Source: Mesorhizobium sp. B2-1-1
GTDB lineage: Bacteria; Pseudomonadota; Alphaproteobacteria; Rhizobiales; Rhizobiaceae
DNA: 64,000 bases
NCBI RefSeq assembly: GCF_006442975.2
Contig: NZ_CP083954.1
Location: forward strand, 3,045,501 to 3,109,500
Direction of reading: 5' to 3'
This document shows, piece by piece, positions 6,672 through 16,304 of the stretch. The notes below the pieces were generated by a model. It worked only from the letters and a program-made list of their open reading frames with translations, was not told the origin of the DNA and ran no database searches. Numbering within the stretch: the stretch's first letter is position 1; each line of letters starts with the position of its first letter. Position numbers and translations under genes: made by a program.

Positions 6672-8453
6672 ATGAGCAACGGACAGAGCGAGCGGCGCGA
6701 AATGACTGGCGCCGAAATGGTGGTGCAGGCGCTGAAGGACAATGGCGTCAAGCATGTCTTCGGTTATCCGGGCGGCGCGGTTCTCCCGATCTATGACGAG
6801 ATATTCCAGCAGGACGACGTCGAGCACATCCTGGTGAGGCACGAGCAGGGCGCCGGCCACGCGGCCGAGGGCTATGCGCGCTCGACCGGCAGGGCAGGCG
6901 TCATGCTGGTGACATCGGGTCCGGGCGCGACCAACGCGGTGACGCCTTTGCAGGACGCGCTGATGGATTCGATCCCGCTGGTGTGCCTGACCGGGCAGGT
7001 GCCGACCTCGCTGATCGGTTCGGACGCTTTCCAGGAGTGCGACACGGTCGGCATCACGCGCCCCTGCACCAAGCACAATTGGCTGGTGAAGGACGTCAAC
7101 GAACTTGCCGCAACCATCCATGAGGCCTTCCATGTCGCCACCACCGGCCGTCCCGGTCCTGTCGTGGTCGACATCCCGAAGGACGTGCAGTTCGCCAAGG
7201 GTTTTTACGTTTCTCCGCAAACCGCGCCACGCACCAGCTATCAGCCGAAGGTGCAGGGTGATCTGGAGAAGATCAAGGCGGCGGTCGAGCTTTTGGCCGG
7301 TGCCAGGAAACCGATCATCTACAGCGGCGGCGGCGTCATCAACTCCGGTCCGGAAGCGAGCCATCTGCTGCGCGAACTGGTCGACCTCACCGGTTTCCCG
7401 ATCACCTCGACGCTGATGGGGCTCGGCGCCTATCCGGCATCTGGCAAGAACTGGCTCGGCATGCTCGGTATGCACGGCACCTACGAAGCCAACATGGCCA
7501 TGCATGACTGCGACGTGATGGTCTGCATCGGTGCGCGCTTCGACGACCGCATCACCGGCCGGCTCAACGCGTTCTCGCCGAACTCGAAGAAGATCCATAT
7601 CGACATCGATCCGTCCTCGATCAACAAGAACGTCCACACCGACGTGCCCATTATCGGCGATGTCGGCCGGGTTCTGGAGGATCTCGTGCGGCTGTGGCGG
7701 GCAACCGCCAAGGCCGACAAGAAGGCGCTCTATCCCTGGTGGGAGCAGATCGCCAAATGGCGCGCGCGCGATTCGCTCGCGTACAAGATGAACAACGACG
7801 TGATCATGCCGCAATATGCCATCCAGCGGCTCTATGCCCTGACCAAGGACATGGACACCTACATCACGACGGAGGTCGGCCAGCACCAGATGTGGGCGGC
7901 CCAGCACTACCATTTCGAGAAGCCGAACCGCTGGATGACGTCCGGGGGGCTCGGCACGATGGGTTACGGCTTGCCGGCGGCACTGGGCGTGCAGATCGCG
8001 CATCCGAACGCGCTGGTCGTCGATATCGCCGGCGACGCTTCGGTGCAGATGACGATGCAAGAGATGAGTGCCGCGGTGCAGTTCGACGCGCCGATCAAAA
8101 TCTTCATTCTCAACAACCAGTATATGGGCATGGTGCGGCAATGGCAGCAGCTGCTGCACGGCAACCGGCTGTCGCATTCCTACACCGAAGCCATGCCTGA
8201 TTTCGTCAAGCTGGCCGAAGCCTATGGCGGCCACGGTATTCGCTGCGACAAGCCGGACGAGCTGGACGATGCCATCAAGGAGATGATCTCGGTCAGAAAG
8301 CCGGTGCTGTTCGACTGCCGCGTGGCGACGCTCGCCAACTGCTTCCCGATGATCCCGTCGGGCAAGGCGCACAATGAGATGCTCTTGCCGGACGAGGCGA
8401 CGGACGAAGCGGTGGCCAACGCCATCGACGCCAAGGGCAGGGAACTGGTTTAG
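6672..8453 (+). CDS. ilvI: Acetolactate synthase (acetohydroxyacid synthase), large catalytic subunit
   Basis: 593-residue thiamine-diphosphate enzyme catalysing the first common step of valine/leucine/isoleucine synthesis: condensation of two pyruvates, or pyruvate with 2-oxobutyrate. The N-terminal TPP domain carries the catalytic Glu58 in RHEQGAGHAAEGYA. A central FAD-binding domain contains RFDDRITG. The C-terminal domain has the TPP/Mg motif from GDASVQMTM to NNQYMG. Length matches biosynthetic AHAS. The regulatory subunit follows 82 bp downstream on the same strand, and the attenuator above controls the pair. Symbol ilvI follows rhizobial usage; ilvB is the alternative. Confidence 0.95.
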   Translation: MSNGQSERREMTGAEMVVQALKDNGVKHVFGYPGGAVLPIYDEIFQQDDVEHILVRHEQGAGHAAEGYARSTGRAGVMLVTSGPGATNAVTPLQDALMDSIPLVCLTGQVPTSLIGSDAFQECDTVGITRPCTKHNWLVKDVNELAATIHEAFHVATTGRPGPVVVDIPKDVQFAKGFYVSPQTAPRTSYQPKVQGDLEKIKAAVELLAGARKPIIYSGGGVINSGPEASHLLRELVDLTGFPITSTLMGLGAYPASGKNWLGMLGMHGTYEANMAMHDCDVMVCIGARFDDRITGRLNAFSPNSKKIHIDIDPSSINKNVHTDVPIIGDVGRVLEDLVRLWRATAKADKKALYPWWEQIAKWRARDSLAYKMNNDVIMPQYAIQRLYALTKDMDTYITTEVGQHQMWAAQHYHFEKPNRWMTSGGLGTMGYGLPAALGVQIAHPNALVVDIAGDASVQMTMQEMSAAVQFDAPIKIFILNNQYMGMVRQWQQLLHGNRLSHSYTEAMPDFVKLAEAYGGHGIRCDKPDELDDAIKEMISVRKPVLFDCRVATLANCFPMIPSGKAHNEMLLPDEATDEAVANAIDAKGRELV

Positions 8454-8535
8454 CAGCGGACAGAGGCAGGGCTGTCGCGAGAAGCCGTGCGTAAACAGAG
8501 ATTAGATCCAAGAGTTTGAAGTCGAGATTCACATC

Positions 8536-9108
8536 ATGAACGCACAGCTACAACCGACCGGCTCCGCCTATTTCATCGCCAAGGAAACGGAAAAGCCCGA
8601 GAACCACACGCTTTCCGTGCTGGTCGACAACGAGCCGGGCGTGCTTGCCCGGGTCATCGGCCTGTTTTCCGGGCGCGGCTACAACATCGAGAGCCTGACA
8701 GTCTCGGAAACCGAGCATGAGAAACATCTGTCGCGCATCACCATCGTGACGCGCGGCACGCCGCATGTGCTGGAGCAGATCAAGCACCAGCTCGAGCGCA
8801 TCGTGCCGGTCCACCGCGTCGTCGACCTCACCGTGCGCTCGCAGGAGTTCGGCCAGGAGCGGCCGCTGGAGCGGGAACTGGCGCTGGTCAAGGTCGCCGG
8901 CACCGGCGAGGCCCGCGTCGAGGCGCTGCGCCTGGCGGATGCCTTCCGCGCCAGCGTCATCGACGCCAACACCGAGCATTTCATCTTCGAGATCACCGGC
9001 AAGGGCTCCAAGCTCGACCAGTTCATCGCCATCATGAAGCCACTCGGCCTGGTCGAAATCTGCCGCACCGGCGTGGCGGCGATGAACCGTGGCCCGCAGG
9101 GGATGTAG
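8536..9108 (+). CDS. ilvH: Acetolactate synthase small regulatory subunit
   Basis: 190-residue regulatory subunit. The ACT domain is in residues about 22-95 (HTLSVLVDNEPGVLARVIGL, then GRGYNIESLTVSETE), the site where valine feedback inhibition acts in this family. The C-terminal half (RELALVKVAGTGEARVEALR to MNRGPQGM) is the conserved ALS small-subunit C-terminal domain. It is the partner of ilvI and needed for full activity and valine sensitivity. The 82-bp gap after ilvI contains no recognisable terminator, so one transcript is likely. ilvN is a synonym. Confidence 0.94.
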   Translation: MNAQLQPTGSAYFIAKETEKPENHTLSVLVDNEPGVLARVIGLFSGRGYNIESLTVSETEHEKHLSRITIVTRGTPHVLEQIKHQLERIVPVHRVVDLTVRSQEFGQERPLERELALVKVAGTGEARVEALRLADAFRASVIDANTEHFIFEITGKGSKLDQFIAIMKPLGLVEICRTGVAAMNRGPQGM

Positions 9109-9217
9109 CACCGGTAAGTTTCTCCACAGCGTGACGACGGGATCGGCCACCGGCCGAGGGTGGCATTTGTGCGGTCGTTGGAAGAGACAATAATACTGGC
9201 TTATCTGGGAGGATATC

Positions 9218-9814
9218 ATGTCGCTCGACGCATTCCTCGCCTTGCTTGTCTACGCCTTCGTGACCTCGATCACGCCCGGGCCTAACAATCTGATGCTGCT
9301 CGCCTCAGGTGTGAATTTCGGCCTGGTGAGGAGCGTGCCGCATATGTTCGGCATCAGCATCGGGTTTCTTGTCTTGCTGCTGGCGGTCGGCCTTGGTCTT
9401 GGCGCCGTGCTGACGGCGTTCCCGGCGCTGCACACCGCGCTCAAGATCGCCGGCGCCGCCTATCTGCTCTACCTTGCCTGGAAAATCGCCATGTCACGCT
9501 CGCTCAGCGGCAAAGGCGAGACGAAGGCGCGGCCGATGCGTTTCATCGAGGCGGCGGCGTTCCAGTGGGTCAATGCCAAGGCCTGGGTGATGGCGATCAC
9601 CGCCATGGCCGTCTACTCCAATCCGGAGCATCCGTTCCTGTCGGTGGCGCTGATCTCGGTGGCCTTCACCATCGTCAACCTGCCGAGCGTTTCAGTGTGG
9701 GCGGGATTCGGCACGGCGCTGCGCGGTTTCCTGTCCGATCCAGTGCGGCTGAAATGGTTCAACATCGCCATGGGCGTGTTGCTGGCCGCGACGCTTTGGC
9801 CGATGCTGCGGTGA
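9218..9814 (+). CDS. LysE/RhtB-family amino-acid exporter
   Basis: 198-residue inner-membrane protein with about six hydrophobic segments. The family signature follows the first helix: FVTSITPGPNNLMLLASG at residues 13-30. LysE/RhtB proteins export amino acids such as lysine, homoserine, threonine or leucine-type substrates. The start at 9218 has a clear Shine-Dalgarno (GGGAGGA). It lies 109 bp after ilvH in the same direction; a role in exporting branched-chain or related amino acids is possible but not shown. The exported substrate cannot be predicted within this family. Confidence 0.88.
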   Translation: MSLDAFLALLVYAFVTSITPGPNNLMLLASGVNFGLVRSVPHMFGISIGFLVLLLAVGLGLGAVLTAFPALHTALKIAGAAYLLYLAWKIAMSRSLSGKGETKARPMRFIEAAAFQWVNAKAWVMAITAMAVYSNPEHPFLSVALISVAFTIVNLPSVSVWAGFGTALRGFLSDPVRLKWFNIAMGVLLAATLWPMLR

Positions 9815-9871
9815 GTTGTCCAGGTTCGCGATCCGCCTTTTGCACGCGATCATGGTGGCCAGCCCATCCAT

Positions 9872-9884
9872 TGTGCAGTGCACA
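9872..9884. promoter_or_regulatory. Dyad TGTGCA-G-TGCACA upstream of the RND operon
   Basis: A 13-base symmetrical sequence at 9872-9884, with a single central base, lies in the 215-bp gap between the LysE gene and the RND adaptor. It has the size of a dimeric-repressor operator, but no cognate regulator gene adjoins. Function is inferred only from symmetry and position. Confidence 0.3.
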
Positions 9885-10029
9885 TTAAATCTTCGTAATG
9901 CCGTGTTTTGGCCCTTTTCCGCCAAAGCCCTGTCCTATCTATTCGGCGAAATCGCGGCAGGGCGTCGTGATTTGAGCTAGAATACGACCACCTGGCTATG
10001 GCGTGTCGGACGGAGAGGGTCTTTTGTCG

Positions 10030-11316
10030 ATGCGTGGAAAAGTCATTCTTTCATTGCTTGCGGTCGCCTGCGCAGGCGCGGCCTGGCTCTATCTGTCTCC
10101 CGATGCGCTGAGCAGGGCCCGGCAGATCATCGGTGTAAATCAGGTCGCGTCGGACAAGCCGGCGCCGGATAGCCAGGATCCGCAGGCAGGGGGCAAGCAG
10201 GCGGCTGGCGGCACTGGCGCCCGTTCGGCCTCGATCATCTCGGCCACGGCAACGACGGCCGATTTCCCGGTCCGGCGCTACGCCATCGGCTTCGTCTCCT
10301 CTCCCGCCGTGGTCAGCATCAACGCGCGCGTGTCCAGCCAGATCGTGTCGATCGACGTCAAGGACGGGCAGATGGTGAAAACCGGCGATCTCCTGTTTTC
10401 GCTGGATGACCGTGCCTTGAAGGCGCAGCTCGCCAAGGATCAGGCGACGCTCGCCAAGGATCAGGCGCTGCTTGCCAGTTCGAATTCCGATCTTCAGCGC
10501 GCCAAGGATCTTGTCGCCAAGCAGGCCGGTACGCAGCAGACCTACGACCAGGCCGTTGCCGCGCAGAAGGCGGCGGCAGCGACTGTCGATGCCGACAAGG
10601 CGACAATCGATGCAGACAATGTCCAGCTTGGCTTTGCCAGGATCACCGCGCCGATTTCCGGCAGGCTTGGCGCGGTCAACGTTGCCGTGGGCGATCTCGT
10701 GACCACGAGCAATGGCAGCAGCAGCACTTCGACCCCGCTCGTCACCATCACCCAGATGGATCCGCTGCAGGTGAACTTCAACCTGCCCGAAAGCAACCTT
10801 GCGCTGCTGCACAAGGCACTGGCAAAGCCACAGCAAGGGGCAGTGACCCTGACCCAGGACGGCGACCCGACACCCATTGGCAAGGGCACGCTCGATTTCG
10901 TCGATTCCAGCGTCGATACCGCTTCCGGCACCATCGCAACGCGAGCCAGCATACCCAACGCCGATCTGTCGCTGTGGCCGGGCCAATATGTGAATGTCGT
11001 GCTCGACGCGGGCATCATGCCGCAGATGACGTCCGTCCCCACGGTCGCGGTGCAGCCCAGCCAGAAGGGGCCGTTCGTCTATGTGGTCAAGCCTGACAAC
11101 ACAGTCGAAATGCGGCCGGTGCAAGTGGCGCTGACCGTGGGTCAGAGCGCCGCCATCAGCGATGGCCTGAAAAGCGGCGAGAAGGTTGTTATCGAAGGCC
11201 AGACGCGACTGAAGAACGGGGCTGCCGTGCACGAAGGCAAGGCATCCGCCGGATCCGGCGACCAGGCAGCACCCAAGATCGCGCAAGCGGACAAGGCCGG
11301 CGAGGCGGCCCAATGA
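10030..11316 (+). CDS. RND efflux periplasmic adaptor (membrane fusion protein)
   Basis: 428-residue HlyD/AcrA-type adaptor linking an inner-membrane RND pump to an outer-membrane channel. An N-terminal hydrophobic anchor (MRGKVILSLLAVACAGAAWL) lacks a lipobox. The lipoyl/barrel-sandwich half-motif (VSSQIVSIDVKDGQMVKTGD) is near residues 100-120, followed by a coiled-coil hairpin (about 125-195), the second lipoyl half (ISGRLGAVNVAVGDLV) and a beta-barrel. The tail is Ala/Lys-rich. I chose ATG 10030 because GGAGAGGG lies at a proper distance, rather than the GTG at 10003. It overlaps the pump gene by 4 bp (ATGA at 11313-11316). No outer-membrane factor gene is adjacent, so a shared TolC-like channel is likely. 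Confidence 0.9.
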   Translation: MRGKVILSLLAVACAGAAWLYLSPDALSRARQIIGVNQVASDKPAPDSQDPQAGGKQAAGGTGARSASIISATATTADFPVRRYAIGFVSSPAVVSINARVSSQIVSIDVKDGQMVKTGDLLFSLDDRALKAQLAKDQATLAKDQALLASSNSDLQRAKDLVAKQAGTQQTYDQAVAAQKAAAATVDADKATIDADNVQLGFARITAPISGRLGAVNVAVGDLVTTSNGSSSTSTPLVTITQMDPLQVNFNLPESNLALLHKALAKPQQGAVTLTQDGDPTPIGKGTLDFVDSSVDTASGTIATRASIPNADLSLWPGQYVNVVLDAGIMPQMTSVPTVAVQPSQKGPFVYVVKPDNTVEMRPVQVALTVGQSAAISDGLKSGEKVVIEGQTRLKNGAAVHEGKASAGSGDQAAPKIAQADKAGEAAQ

Positions 11317-14300
11317 TCTCCGAGTTCTGCATTCGCAGGCCTGTCGCCACCCTCCTGATGTCGTTCGCCCTCGTTCTGGGCGGGCTGTTCGCCTACAAGT
11401 TCCTCCCGGTGGCCGCGCTGCCCAGTGCCGAATTCCCTGTCGTCAACGTCTCGGCTCAGCTACCCGGAGCCTCGCCGGAAACGATGGCAACGTCGGTGGC
11501 GACGCCGCTGATCAAGCAATTCGCCACCATTGCCGGCATCGACTCGATCTCGACCACCAACTCGCTCGGCCAGACCTCGATTGCCATCCAGTTCGTGCTC
11601 AACCGCGACATCGATGCCGCGGCCGCGGACGTGCAGGCAGCGATCGCGCGCACGCAAAGATCGCTGCCGCCCCAGATGACCTCGCCGCCGAGCTACCGCA
11701 AGGTCAATCCGGCCGACGCGCCGATCCTTTTGATGTCGCTGGTCAGCGATACGGTTCCGCTGACCGATCTCGATGCTTTCGCCGAAAACGTCATCTCGCC
11801 GTCGCTGTCGACCATCGACGGCGTGGCGCAGGTCTCCATCTTCGGCCAGCAGAAATATGCAGTCCGCATTCAGATCGATCCGACCGCGCTTGCCGCGCGC
11901 GGCATTTCGATCGACCAGCTGCAGGCGGCGATCGCATCCGCCAACTCCAACACCCCGCTGGGCGTTCTGAAGAACAACAAACAGCAGTTGACGATCACGG
12001 CCAATACGCAGCTGACCGACGCCGCCGGATTCTCCAACCTCATCATCGCCACCAAGAACGGTCATCCGGTGCGGCTGGGCGAGGTGACGCGCGTCGTTGA
12101 TTCGGTGCAGACCACGACGACTGCGAGCTGGTATGACGGCACGCGCGCGATCATCATGGCGGTGCAGCGCCAGCCCGACGCCAACACTGTCGACGTCGTC
12201 GACAAGGTCAAGGCGATGCTGCCGTCCTTCCAGGACCAGATGCCGGCCGCCGCCCAGATCAAGCTGCTCAACGATCGTTCGACCTCGATCCGCCAGGCCG
12301 TGGACGACGTGCAGTTCACGCTGCTGTTGACCATCGCACTGGTGGTCATGGTGATCTTCGTGTTCCTGCGCCGCGTTACGGCGACCATCATCCCGGCCGT
12401 GGCGGTGCCGATCTCGTTGATCGCCACGCTCGGCGCGATGTTCCTGTTCGGCTTTTCCATCGACAACATTTCGCTGATGGGCCTGACGCTTGCGGTCGGC
12501 CTCGTCGTCGACGACGCCATCGTGATGCTGGAAAACATCTTCCGTCACATGGAGGAGGACGGATTGTCGGCTTTCGATGCGTCGCTGAAGGGCGCGCGCG
12601 AAATCGGCTTCACCATCATCTCGATTTCGATCTCGCTCGTGGCCGTGTTCATCCCGGTGCTTCTGATGGGCGGCGTGATCGGGCGCATCTTCAACGAGTT
12701 CGCCGTCGTGGTGACGGTCGCCATCCTGGCGTCAATGTTCGTGTCGCTGACGCTGACGCCGATGCTGTGCTCGCGGCTGCTGTCGGTGACCAAGGCCGAC
12801 CGGGAGGCGCATGGCGATGGCCACAAGCGCGATTTCATCACCCGCGGCTACGACCGGATCCTGAGCTTCTGCCTGCGGCACACTTTCCCGGTGTTCCTGG
12901 TCTTCATAGGCACCGCGGCGGCGTCGGTGTGGCTGATCGAGGTCTCGCCGAAGGGCTTTTTCCCGCAGGAGGATATCGGCCAGATATCGGTGACGACCAT
13001 TGCGCGCCAGGACATCTCGTTCGACGCCATGGCAAAGCTGCAGGGGCAGGTGGCCAGCGTGTTCTCGCATTCGCCCTATGTCGACCATGTTGCGTGGTCG
13101 GCGGGCAGCGGCAACAATGCGCTCAACCAGGGGCAGCTTTTCGTCCAGCTCAAGGGCAAGGACCAGCGGCCCAATATCGAGAAGGTGCTTGCCGATCTGC
13201 GCAAGCAACTGGCCGGCGTCGCAGGCATCGAGACCTACATGCAGCCTGTGCAGAATCTGAGGCTGGGTTCGCGCTCGTCTGCCAGCGCCTACCAGCTCGT
13301 GGTTCAGGGCCTCGACACCGGCCAGACAGACATCTGGGCGCAGAAACTGAATGACGCGATGGCGGCCGATCATGCGACCTTCACCGACGTCACCAGCGAT
13401 TTGCAGAACAATGCGCTGCAGGCGACGCTGGTGGTGGATCGCGACAAGGCGGCCCAGCTCGGCATCGACACCGACACGCTGCGCTCGGCGCTTTATGGCG
13501 GGTTCGGCACCGACCAGGTTTCGACGATCTTCGGCTCCGCCGACAGCTACGAAGTCATCACCGAGCTCGATCCCAAGATCGAGTGGTCCCCGGAGCGGAT
13601 GCTGGCCATCCAGATGCGGACGGCGAGCGGCTCGCTGGTTCCGCTTGGCGCCTTCGCCCGGGTCGATCGCACGGCGGGCGCCTTGACGGTCAACCAGCTC
13701 GGCCAGCTTCCGGCCGTGACGATCTCCTACAATCTGCCGCAAGGCGTGGCGCTCGGCGACAGCGTGAGCCGCATCAACGCGCTCAAAGAGCAGATCGGCA
13801 TGCCGGAGACGATCTCGACCAGCTTTGCCGGCACGGCCAAGACCTTCCAGGACTCGCTCGCCAACCAGGGCCTGCTGATCGGCGGCGCGATCCTGACCAT
13901 CTATATCGTTCTCGGCATTCTCTATGAGAGCTTCATCCACCCGCTCACGATCCTCACAGGCTTGCCATCGGCTGTGCTGGGGGCGGTTGTCGCCTTGCGC
14001 TTCGCGGGCATGGACCTGTCCGTCATCGCGGTGATCGGCATCCTGATGCTGATCGGCATCGTCAAGAAGAACGGCATCATGATGGTCGACGTCGCGCTCG
14101 AATTGCGACGAGAGGGCATGTCGGCCACCGAGTCCATCCACAAGGCCTGCCTGATGCGGTTCCGGCCGATCATGATGACGACCCTGGCCGCCTTGATGGG
14201 CACGTTCCCGATCGCGCTCGGCACGGGCGCCAGCGCGGAGCTGCGCCAGCCGCTGGGCGTCGCCGTTGTCGGCGGTCTGCTCGCCTCGCAGGCGCTGACG

Positions 14301-14474
14301 CTGTTCGTCACACCGGTAATCTATGTCTACATGGAAAATTTCTCGGGCTGGCTGGTCGGGCTGATGCCGAAGCGCAAGCCCGAATTGCATCTGGTCGAAG
14401 CGGGGGATCAGCCTTCGCTGTTCGACGATGATGACGAAATCCGAGGCGAGCCGCAAAAGACGGCCGCGGAGTAG
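11313..14474 (+). CDS. RND-family multidrug efflux transporter, inner-membrane pump
   Basis: 1053-residue resistance-nodulation-division transporter, the usual length for HAE-1 pumps of the AcrB/MdtBC type. It begins with the family start SEFCIRRPVATLLMSFALVL, has large periplasmic loops after TM1 and TM7, and carries the proton-relay Asp pair within TM4 (GLTLAVGLVVDDAIVMLENI, about residues 392-411). It exports drugs or other amphiphiles using the proton gradient, with the adaptor encoded just upstream. The cytoplasmic tail ends in an acidic stretch (DDDDEIRGE). Substrate specificity cannot be deduced; the N-terminal loop (LPSAEFPVVNVSAQLPGASP) looks closer to MdtB/MdtC than to AcrB. Confidence 0.93.
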   Translation: MISEFCIRRPVATLLMSFALVLGGLFAYKFLPVAALPSAEFPVVNVSAQLPGASPETMATSVATPLIKQFATIAGIDSISTTNSLGQTSIAIQFVLNRDIDAAAADVQAAIARTQRSLPPQMTSPPSYRKVNPADAPILLMSLVSDTVPLTDLDAFAENVISPSLSTIDGVAQVSIFGQQKYAVRIQIDPTALAARGISIDQLQAAIASANSNTPLGVLKNNKQQLTITANTQLTDAAGFSNLIIATKNGHPVRLGEVTRVVDSVQTTTTASWYDGTRAIIMAVQRQPDANTVDVVDKVKAMLPSFQDQMPAAAQIKLLNDRSTSIRQAVDDVQFTLLLTIALVVMVIFVFLRRVTATIIPAVAVPISLIATLGAMFLFGFSIDNISLMGLTLAVGLVVDDAIVMLENIFRHMEEDGLSAFDASLKGAREIGFTIISISISLVAVFIPVLLMGGVIGRIFNEFAVVVTVAILASMFVSLTLTPMLCSRLLSVTKADREAHGDGHKRDFITRGYDRILSFCLRHTFPVFLVFIGTAAASVWLIEVSPKGFFPQEDIGQISVTTIARQDISFDAMAKLQGQVASVFSHSPYVDHVAWSAGSGNNALNQGQLFVQLKGKDQRPNIEKVLADLRKQLAGVAGIETYMQPVQNLRLGSRSSASAYQLVVQGLDTGQTDIWAQKLNDAMAADHATFTDVTSDLQNNALQATLVVDRDKAAQLGIDTDTLRSALYGGFGTDQVSTIFGSADSYEVITELDPKIEWSPERMLAIQMRTASGSLVPLGAFARVDRTAGALTVNQLGQLPAVTISYNLPQGVALGDSVSRINALKEQIGMPETISTSFAGTAKTFQDSLANQGLLIGGAILTIYIVLGILYESFIHPLTILTGLPSAVLGAVVALRFAGMDLSVIAVIGILMLIGIVKKNGIMMVDVALELRREGMSATESIHKACLMRFRPIMMTTLAALMGTFPIALGTGASAELRQPLGVAVVGGLLASQALTLFVTPVIYVYMENFSGWLVGLMPKRKPELHLVEAGDQPSLFDDDDEIRGEPQKTAAE

Positions 14475-14547
14475 TGTATCCGCGTCGCGCCCACTGGCCC
14501 AAGTCGTCATGCTTGCGGCCGGCGGATCGCAGCCGTAGTTTGTGGCC

Positions 14548-15171
14548 ATGTCCCACGATCATGACCACGACAACGAACTCGATCCGTTTGCCGCTCGCGT
14601 GCGCGCGCTGGAAACCATTCTCACCCGCAAGGGATTGATCGATCCGGCCGCGATCGATGTCATCGTCGATACCTACGAGACCAAGATCGGTCCGCGCAAC
14701 GGCGCGAGGGTGGTGGCCAAGGCCTGGAGCGATCCCGCTTTTGCCGACTGGCTGAAGCGCGATGCGACGGCGGCGATCGGGTCGCTGGGCTACACCGGCC
14801 GGCAAGGCGAGCACATGCAGACGGTGTTCAACACCGAAGAGACGCACAATCTCGTCGTCTGCACGCTGTGCTCCTGTTATCCATGGTCGGTGCTCGGCCT
14901 GCCGCCGGTCTGGTACAAGGCGCCGCCATACCGCTCGCGCGCGGTCATCGATCCGCGCGGCGTGCTTGAGGAATTCGGGCTGACGCTGCCGGCCTCAACA
15001 AAGATACGCGTCTGGGATTCGACGGCGGAGTTGCGCTATCTCGTCGTCCCGATGCGGCCTCAAGGAACCGATGGCTGGAGCGAGGAGCGCTTGTCCGAAT
15101 TGGTAAGCCGCGATGCCATGATCGGCACCGCGCTGGCCCAAAAAACGGAACAAACGGGGGAGCCGGCATGA
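14548..15171 (+). CDS. nthA: Nitrile hydratase alpha subunit, cobalt type
   Basis: 207-residue alpha subunit of nitrile hydratase, which converts nitriles to amides. The metal-claw motif C105-T-L-C108-S-C110 ([11 protein letters not shown]) is intact. Thr at the second position is characteristic of Co(III) enzymes, whereas Fe enzymes have Ser there. In the active enzyme two of these cysteines are oxidised to sulfinate and sulfenate. The N-terminus is His/Asp-rich ([10 protein letters not shown]). The start is ATG 14548; a GTG six bases upstream is possible. The beta-subunit start overlaps the stop as ATGA (15168-15171). An amidase to process the product is not in this window. Confidence 0.93.
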   Translation: MSHDHDHDNELDPFAARVRALETILTRKGLIDPAAIDVIVDTYETKIGPRNGARVVAKAWSDPAFADWLKRDATAAIGSLGYTGRQGEHMQTVFNTEETHNLVVCTLCSCYPWSVLGLPPVWYKAPPYRSRAVIDPRGVLEEFGLTLPASTKIRVWDSTAELRYLVVPMRPQGTDGWSEERLSELVSRDAMIGTALAQKTEQTGEPA

Positions 15172-15827
15172 ACGGCCCGCAGGATCTCGGTGGACAGATG
15201 GGATTCGGACCGGTGGCGCCGGAACGGGACGAGCCGTATTTTCATGCCGACTGGGAGCGGCGGGCGCTCGGCGTGACGCTCACCGCCGGCGGAATGGGCG
15301 CCTGGAATATCGATGAGAGTCGGCATGCGCGGGAATCGCTGCATCCGGCCGACTATTATGCCTCCAGCTACTACCAGATCTGGATCAAGGCGCTGGAAAC
15401 CCTGCTCAAGCGCCATGGTTTCGTCAGCGAGCGTGATCTCAAGGCAGGCGAGGCGATCGATGCGGCGGCGACGCCCAAAAGAGTGCTGAAGGCCGATGAC
15501 GTTCCGGCCGTGCTGGCCAAGGGCGCTCCGTGCAACCGGCCGGTCGAAACGGCGCCGCGGTTCAGGGCCGGCGACCGCGTGCGGACCAGGAATTTCAATC
15601 CGACCGGCCACACCAGGCTGCCGCGCTACGCGCGTGGCAAGCATGGGAGGATCGAAGCGGTGCGCGACGGCTTTGTATTCCCGGACACCAACGCGCATGG
15701 GCAGGGCGAGAACCCGCAATGGGTCTATACGGTGGTTTTCGACGGAGCCGAGATCTGGGGCGACGGGGCCGATCCGACGCTGACCGTGTCCATCGATGCC
15801 TGGGAGAACTATCTTGAACCGGCCTGA
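15168..15827 (+). CDS. nthB: Nitrile hydratase beta subunit
   Basis: 219-residue beta subunit that packs against the alpha subunit and helps form the active site. The start [19 protein letters not shown] is the classical beta-subunit N-terminus. The helical N-domain contains [18 protein letters not shown]. The C-terminal SH3-like barrel has [26 protein letters not shown], in which conserved Arg residues contact the oxidised cysteines of the alpha subunit in known structures. Length is typical. It is translationally coupled to nthA, and its end overlaps or abuts the accessory gene. Confidence 0.93.
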   Translation: MNGPQDLGGQMGFGPVAPERDEPYFHADWERRALGVTLTAGGMGAWNIDESRHARESLHPADYYASSYYQIWIKALETLLKRHGFVSERDLKAGEAIDAAATPKRVLKADDVPAVLAKGAPCNRPVETAPRFRAGDRVRTRNFNPTGHTRLPRYARGKHGRIEAVRDGFVFPDTNAHGQGENPQWVYTVVFDGAEIWGDGADPTLTVSIDAWENYLEPA

Positions 15828-16176
15828 GGCGAACGGGCCTGCCGGTCTGCCCGCCGGCCTCGATGCGCCCGTCTTCGCCGAGCCCTGGCAGGCCGAAGCC
15901 TTCGCGATGACGGTGGCGCTGCACGACAAGGGCCTGTTTTCGTGGAGCGAGTGGGCGCAGGCACTGTCGGCCGAAGTGAAGAAACCCGGCGCCGGGGCTG
16001 ACGGCCATGACTATTACGAACATTGGTTGGCAGCGCTGGAAACGCTGCTGGCGTCGAAAGGATTGGCCGCCAAGCCCGATGTCGATGCGATGGCACGGGC
16101 CTGGGAGCGCGCCGCGCATGCCACGCCGCACGGCAAGCCGATCCTGCTGGAGAACGATCCGCACGCCGTCAGGTGA
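15796..16176 (+). CDS. Nitrile hydratase accessory/activator protein (P14K-like)
   Basis: 126-residue protein resembling the N-terminal helical domain of nitrile hydratase beta subunits (FAEPWQAEAFAMTVALHDKG, then WSEWAQALSAEV and DYYEHWLAALETLLASKGL). Such small paralogues are the activators (P14K, NhlE) that deliver cobalt and promote cysteine oxidation by subunit swapping with the alpha subunit. The ATG at 15796 overlaps nthB by 32 bp; a TTG at 15814 giving [11 protein letters not shown] is an equally plausible start. Gene order alpha-beta-activator is the common cobalt-type arrangement. Confidence 0.85.
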   Translation: MPGRTILNRPEANGPAGLPAGLDAPVFAEPWQAEAFAMTVALHDKGLFSWSEWAQALSAEVKKPGAGADGHDYYEHWLAALETLLASKGLAAKPDVDAMARAWERAAHATPHGKPILLENDPHAVR

Positions 16177-16304
16177 TCGTGCGGACACGCCGCCCGTTCC
16201 CTTTACGTTCCCGTCCTCGCCTGATAACCTTGTTTGCCGCCGGCTGCCTCGATGGCGGTGGCCGCCATCTTGTCTTTCCCTTGCGAATCCGGTCACACGA
16301 TCAG

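Noticed and set aside
9109..9217. A terminator after ilvH
   Set aside because: A weak GCCACC/GGTGGC-like pairing exists near 9147-9163 but there is no T-run and the stem is short.
12732..14549. A 605-codon minus-strand frame antisense to the RND pump
   Set aside because: Same GC artefact; His/Arg/Asp-rich composition and no domain, while the pump motifs on the plus strand are complete.
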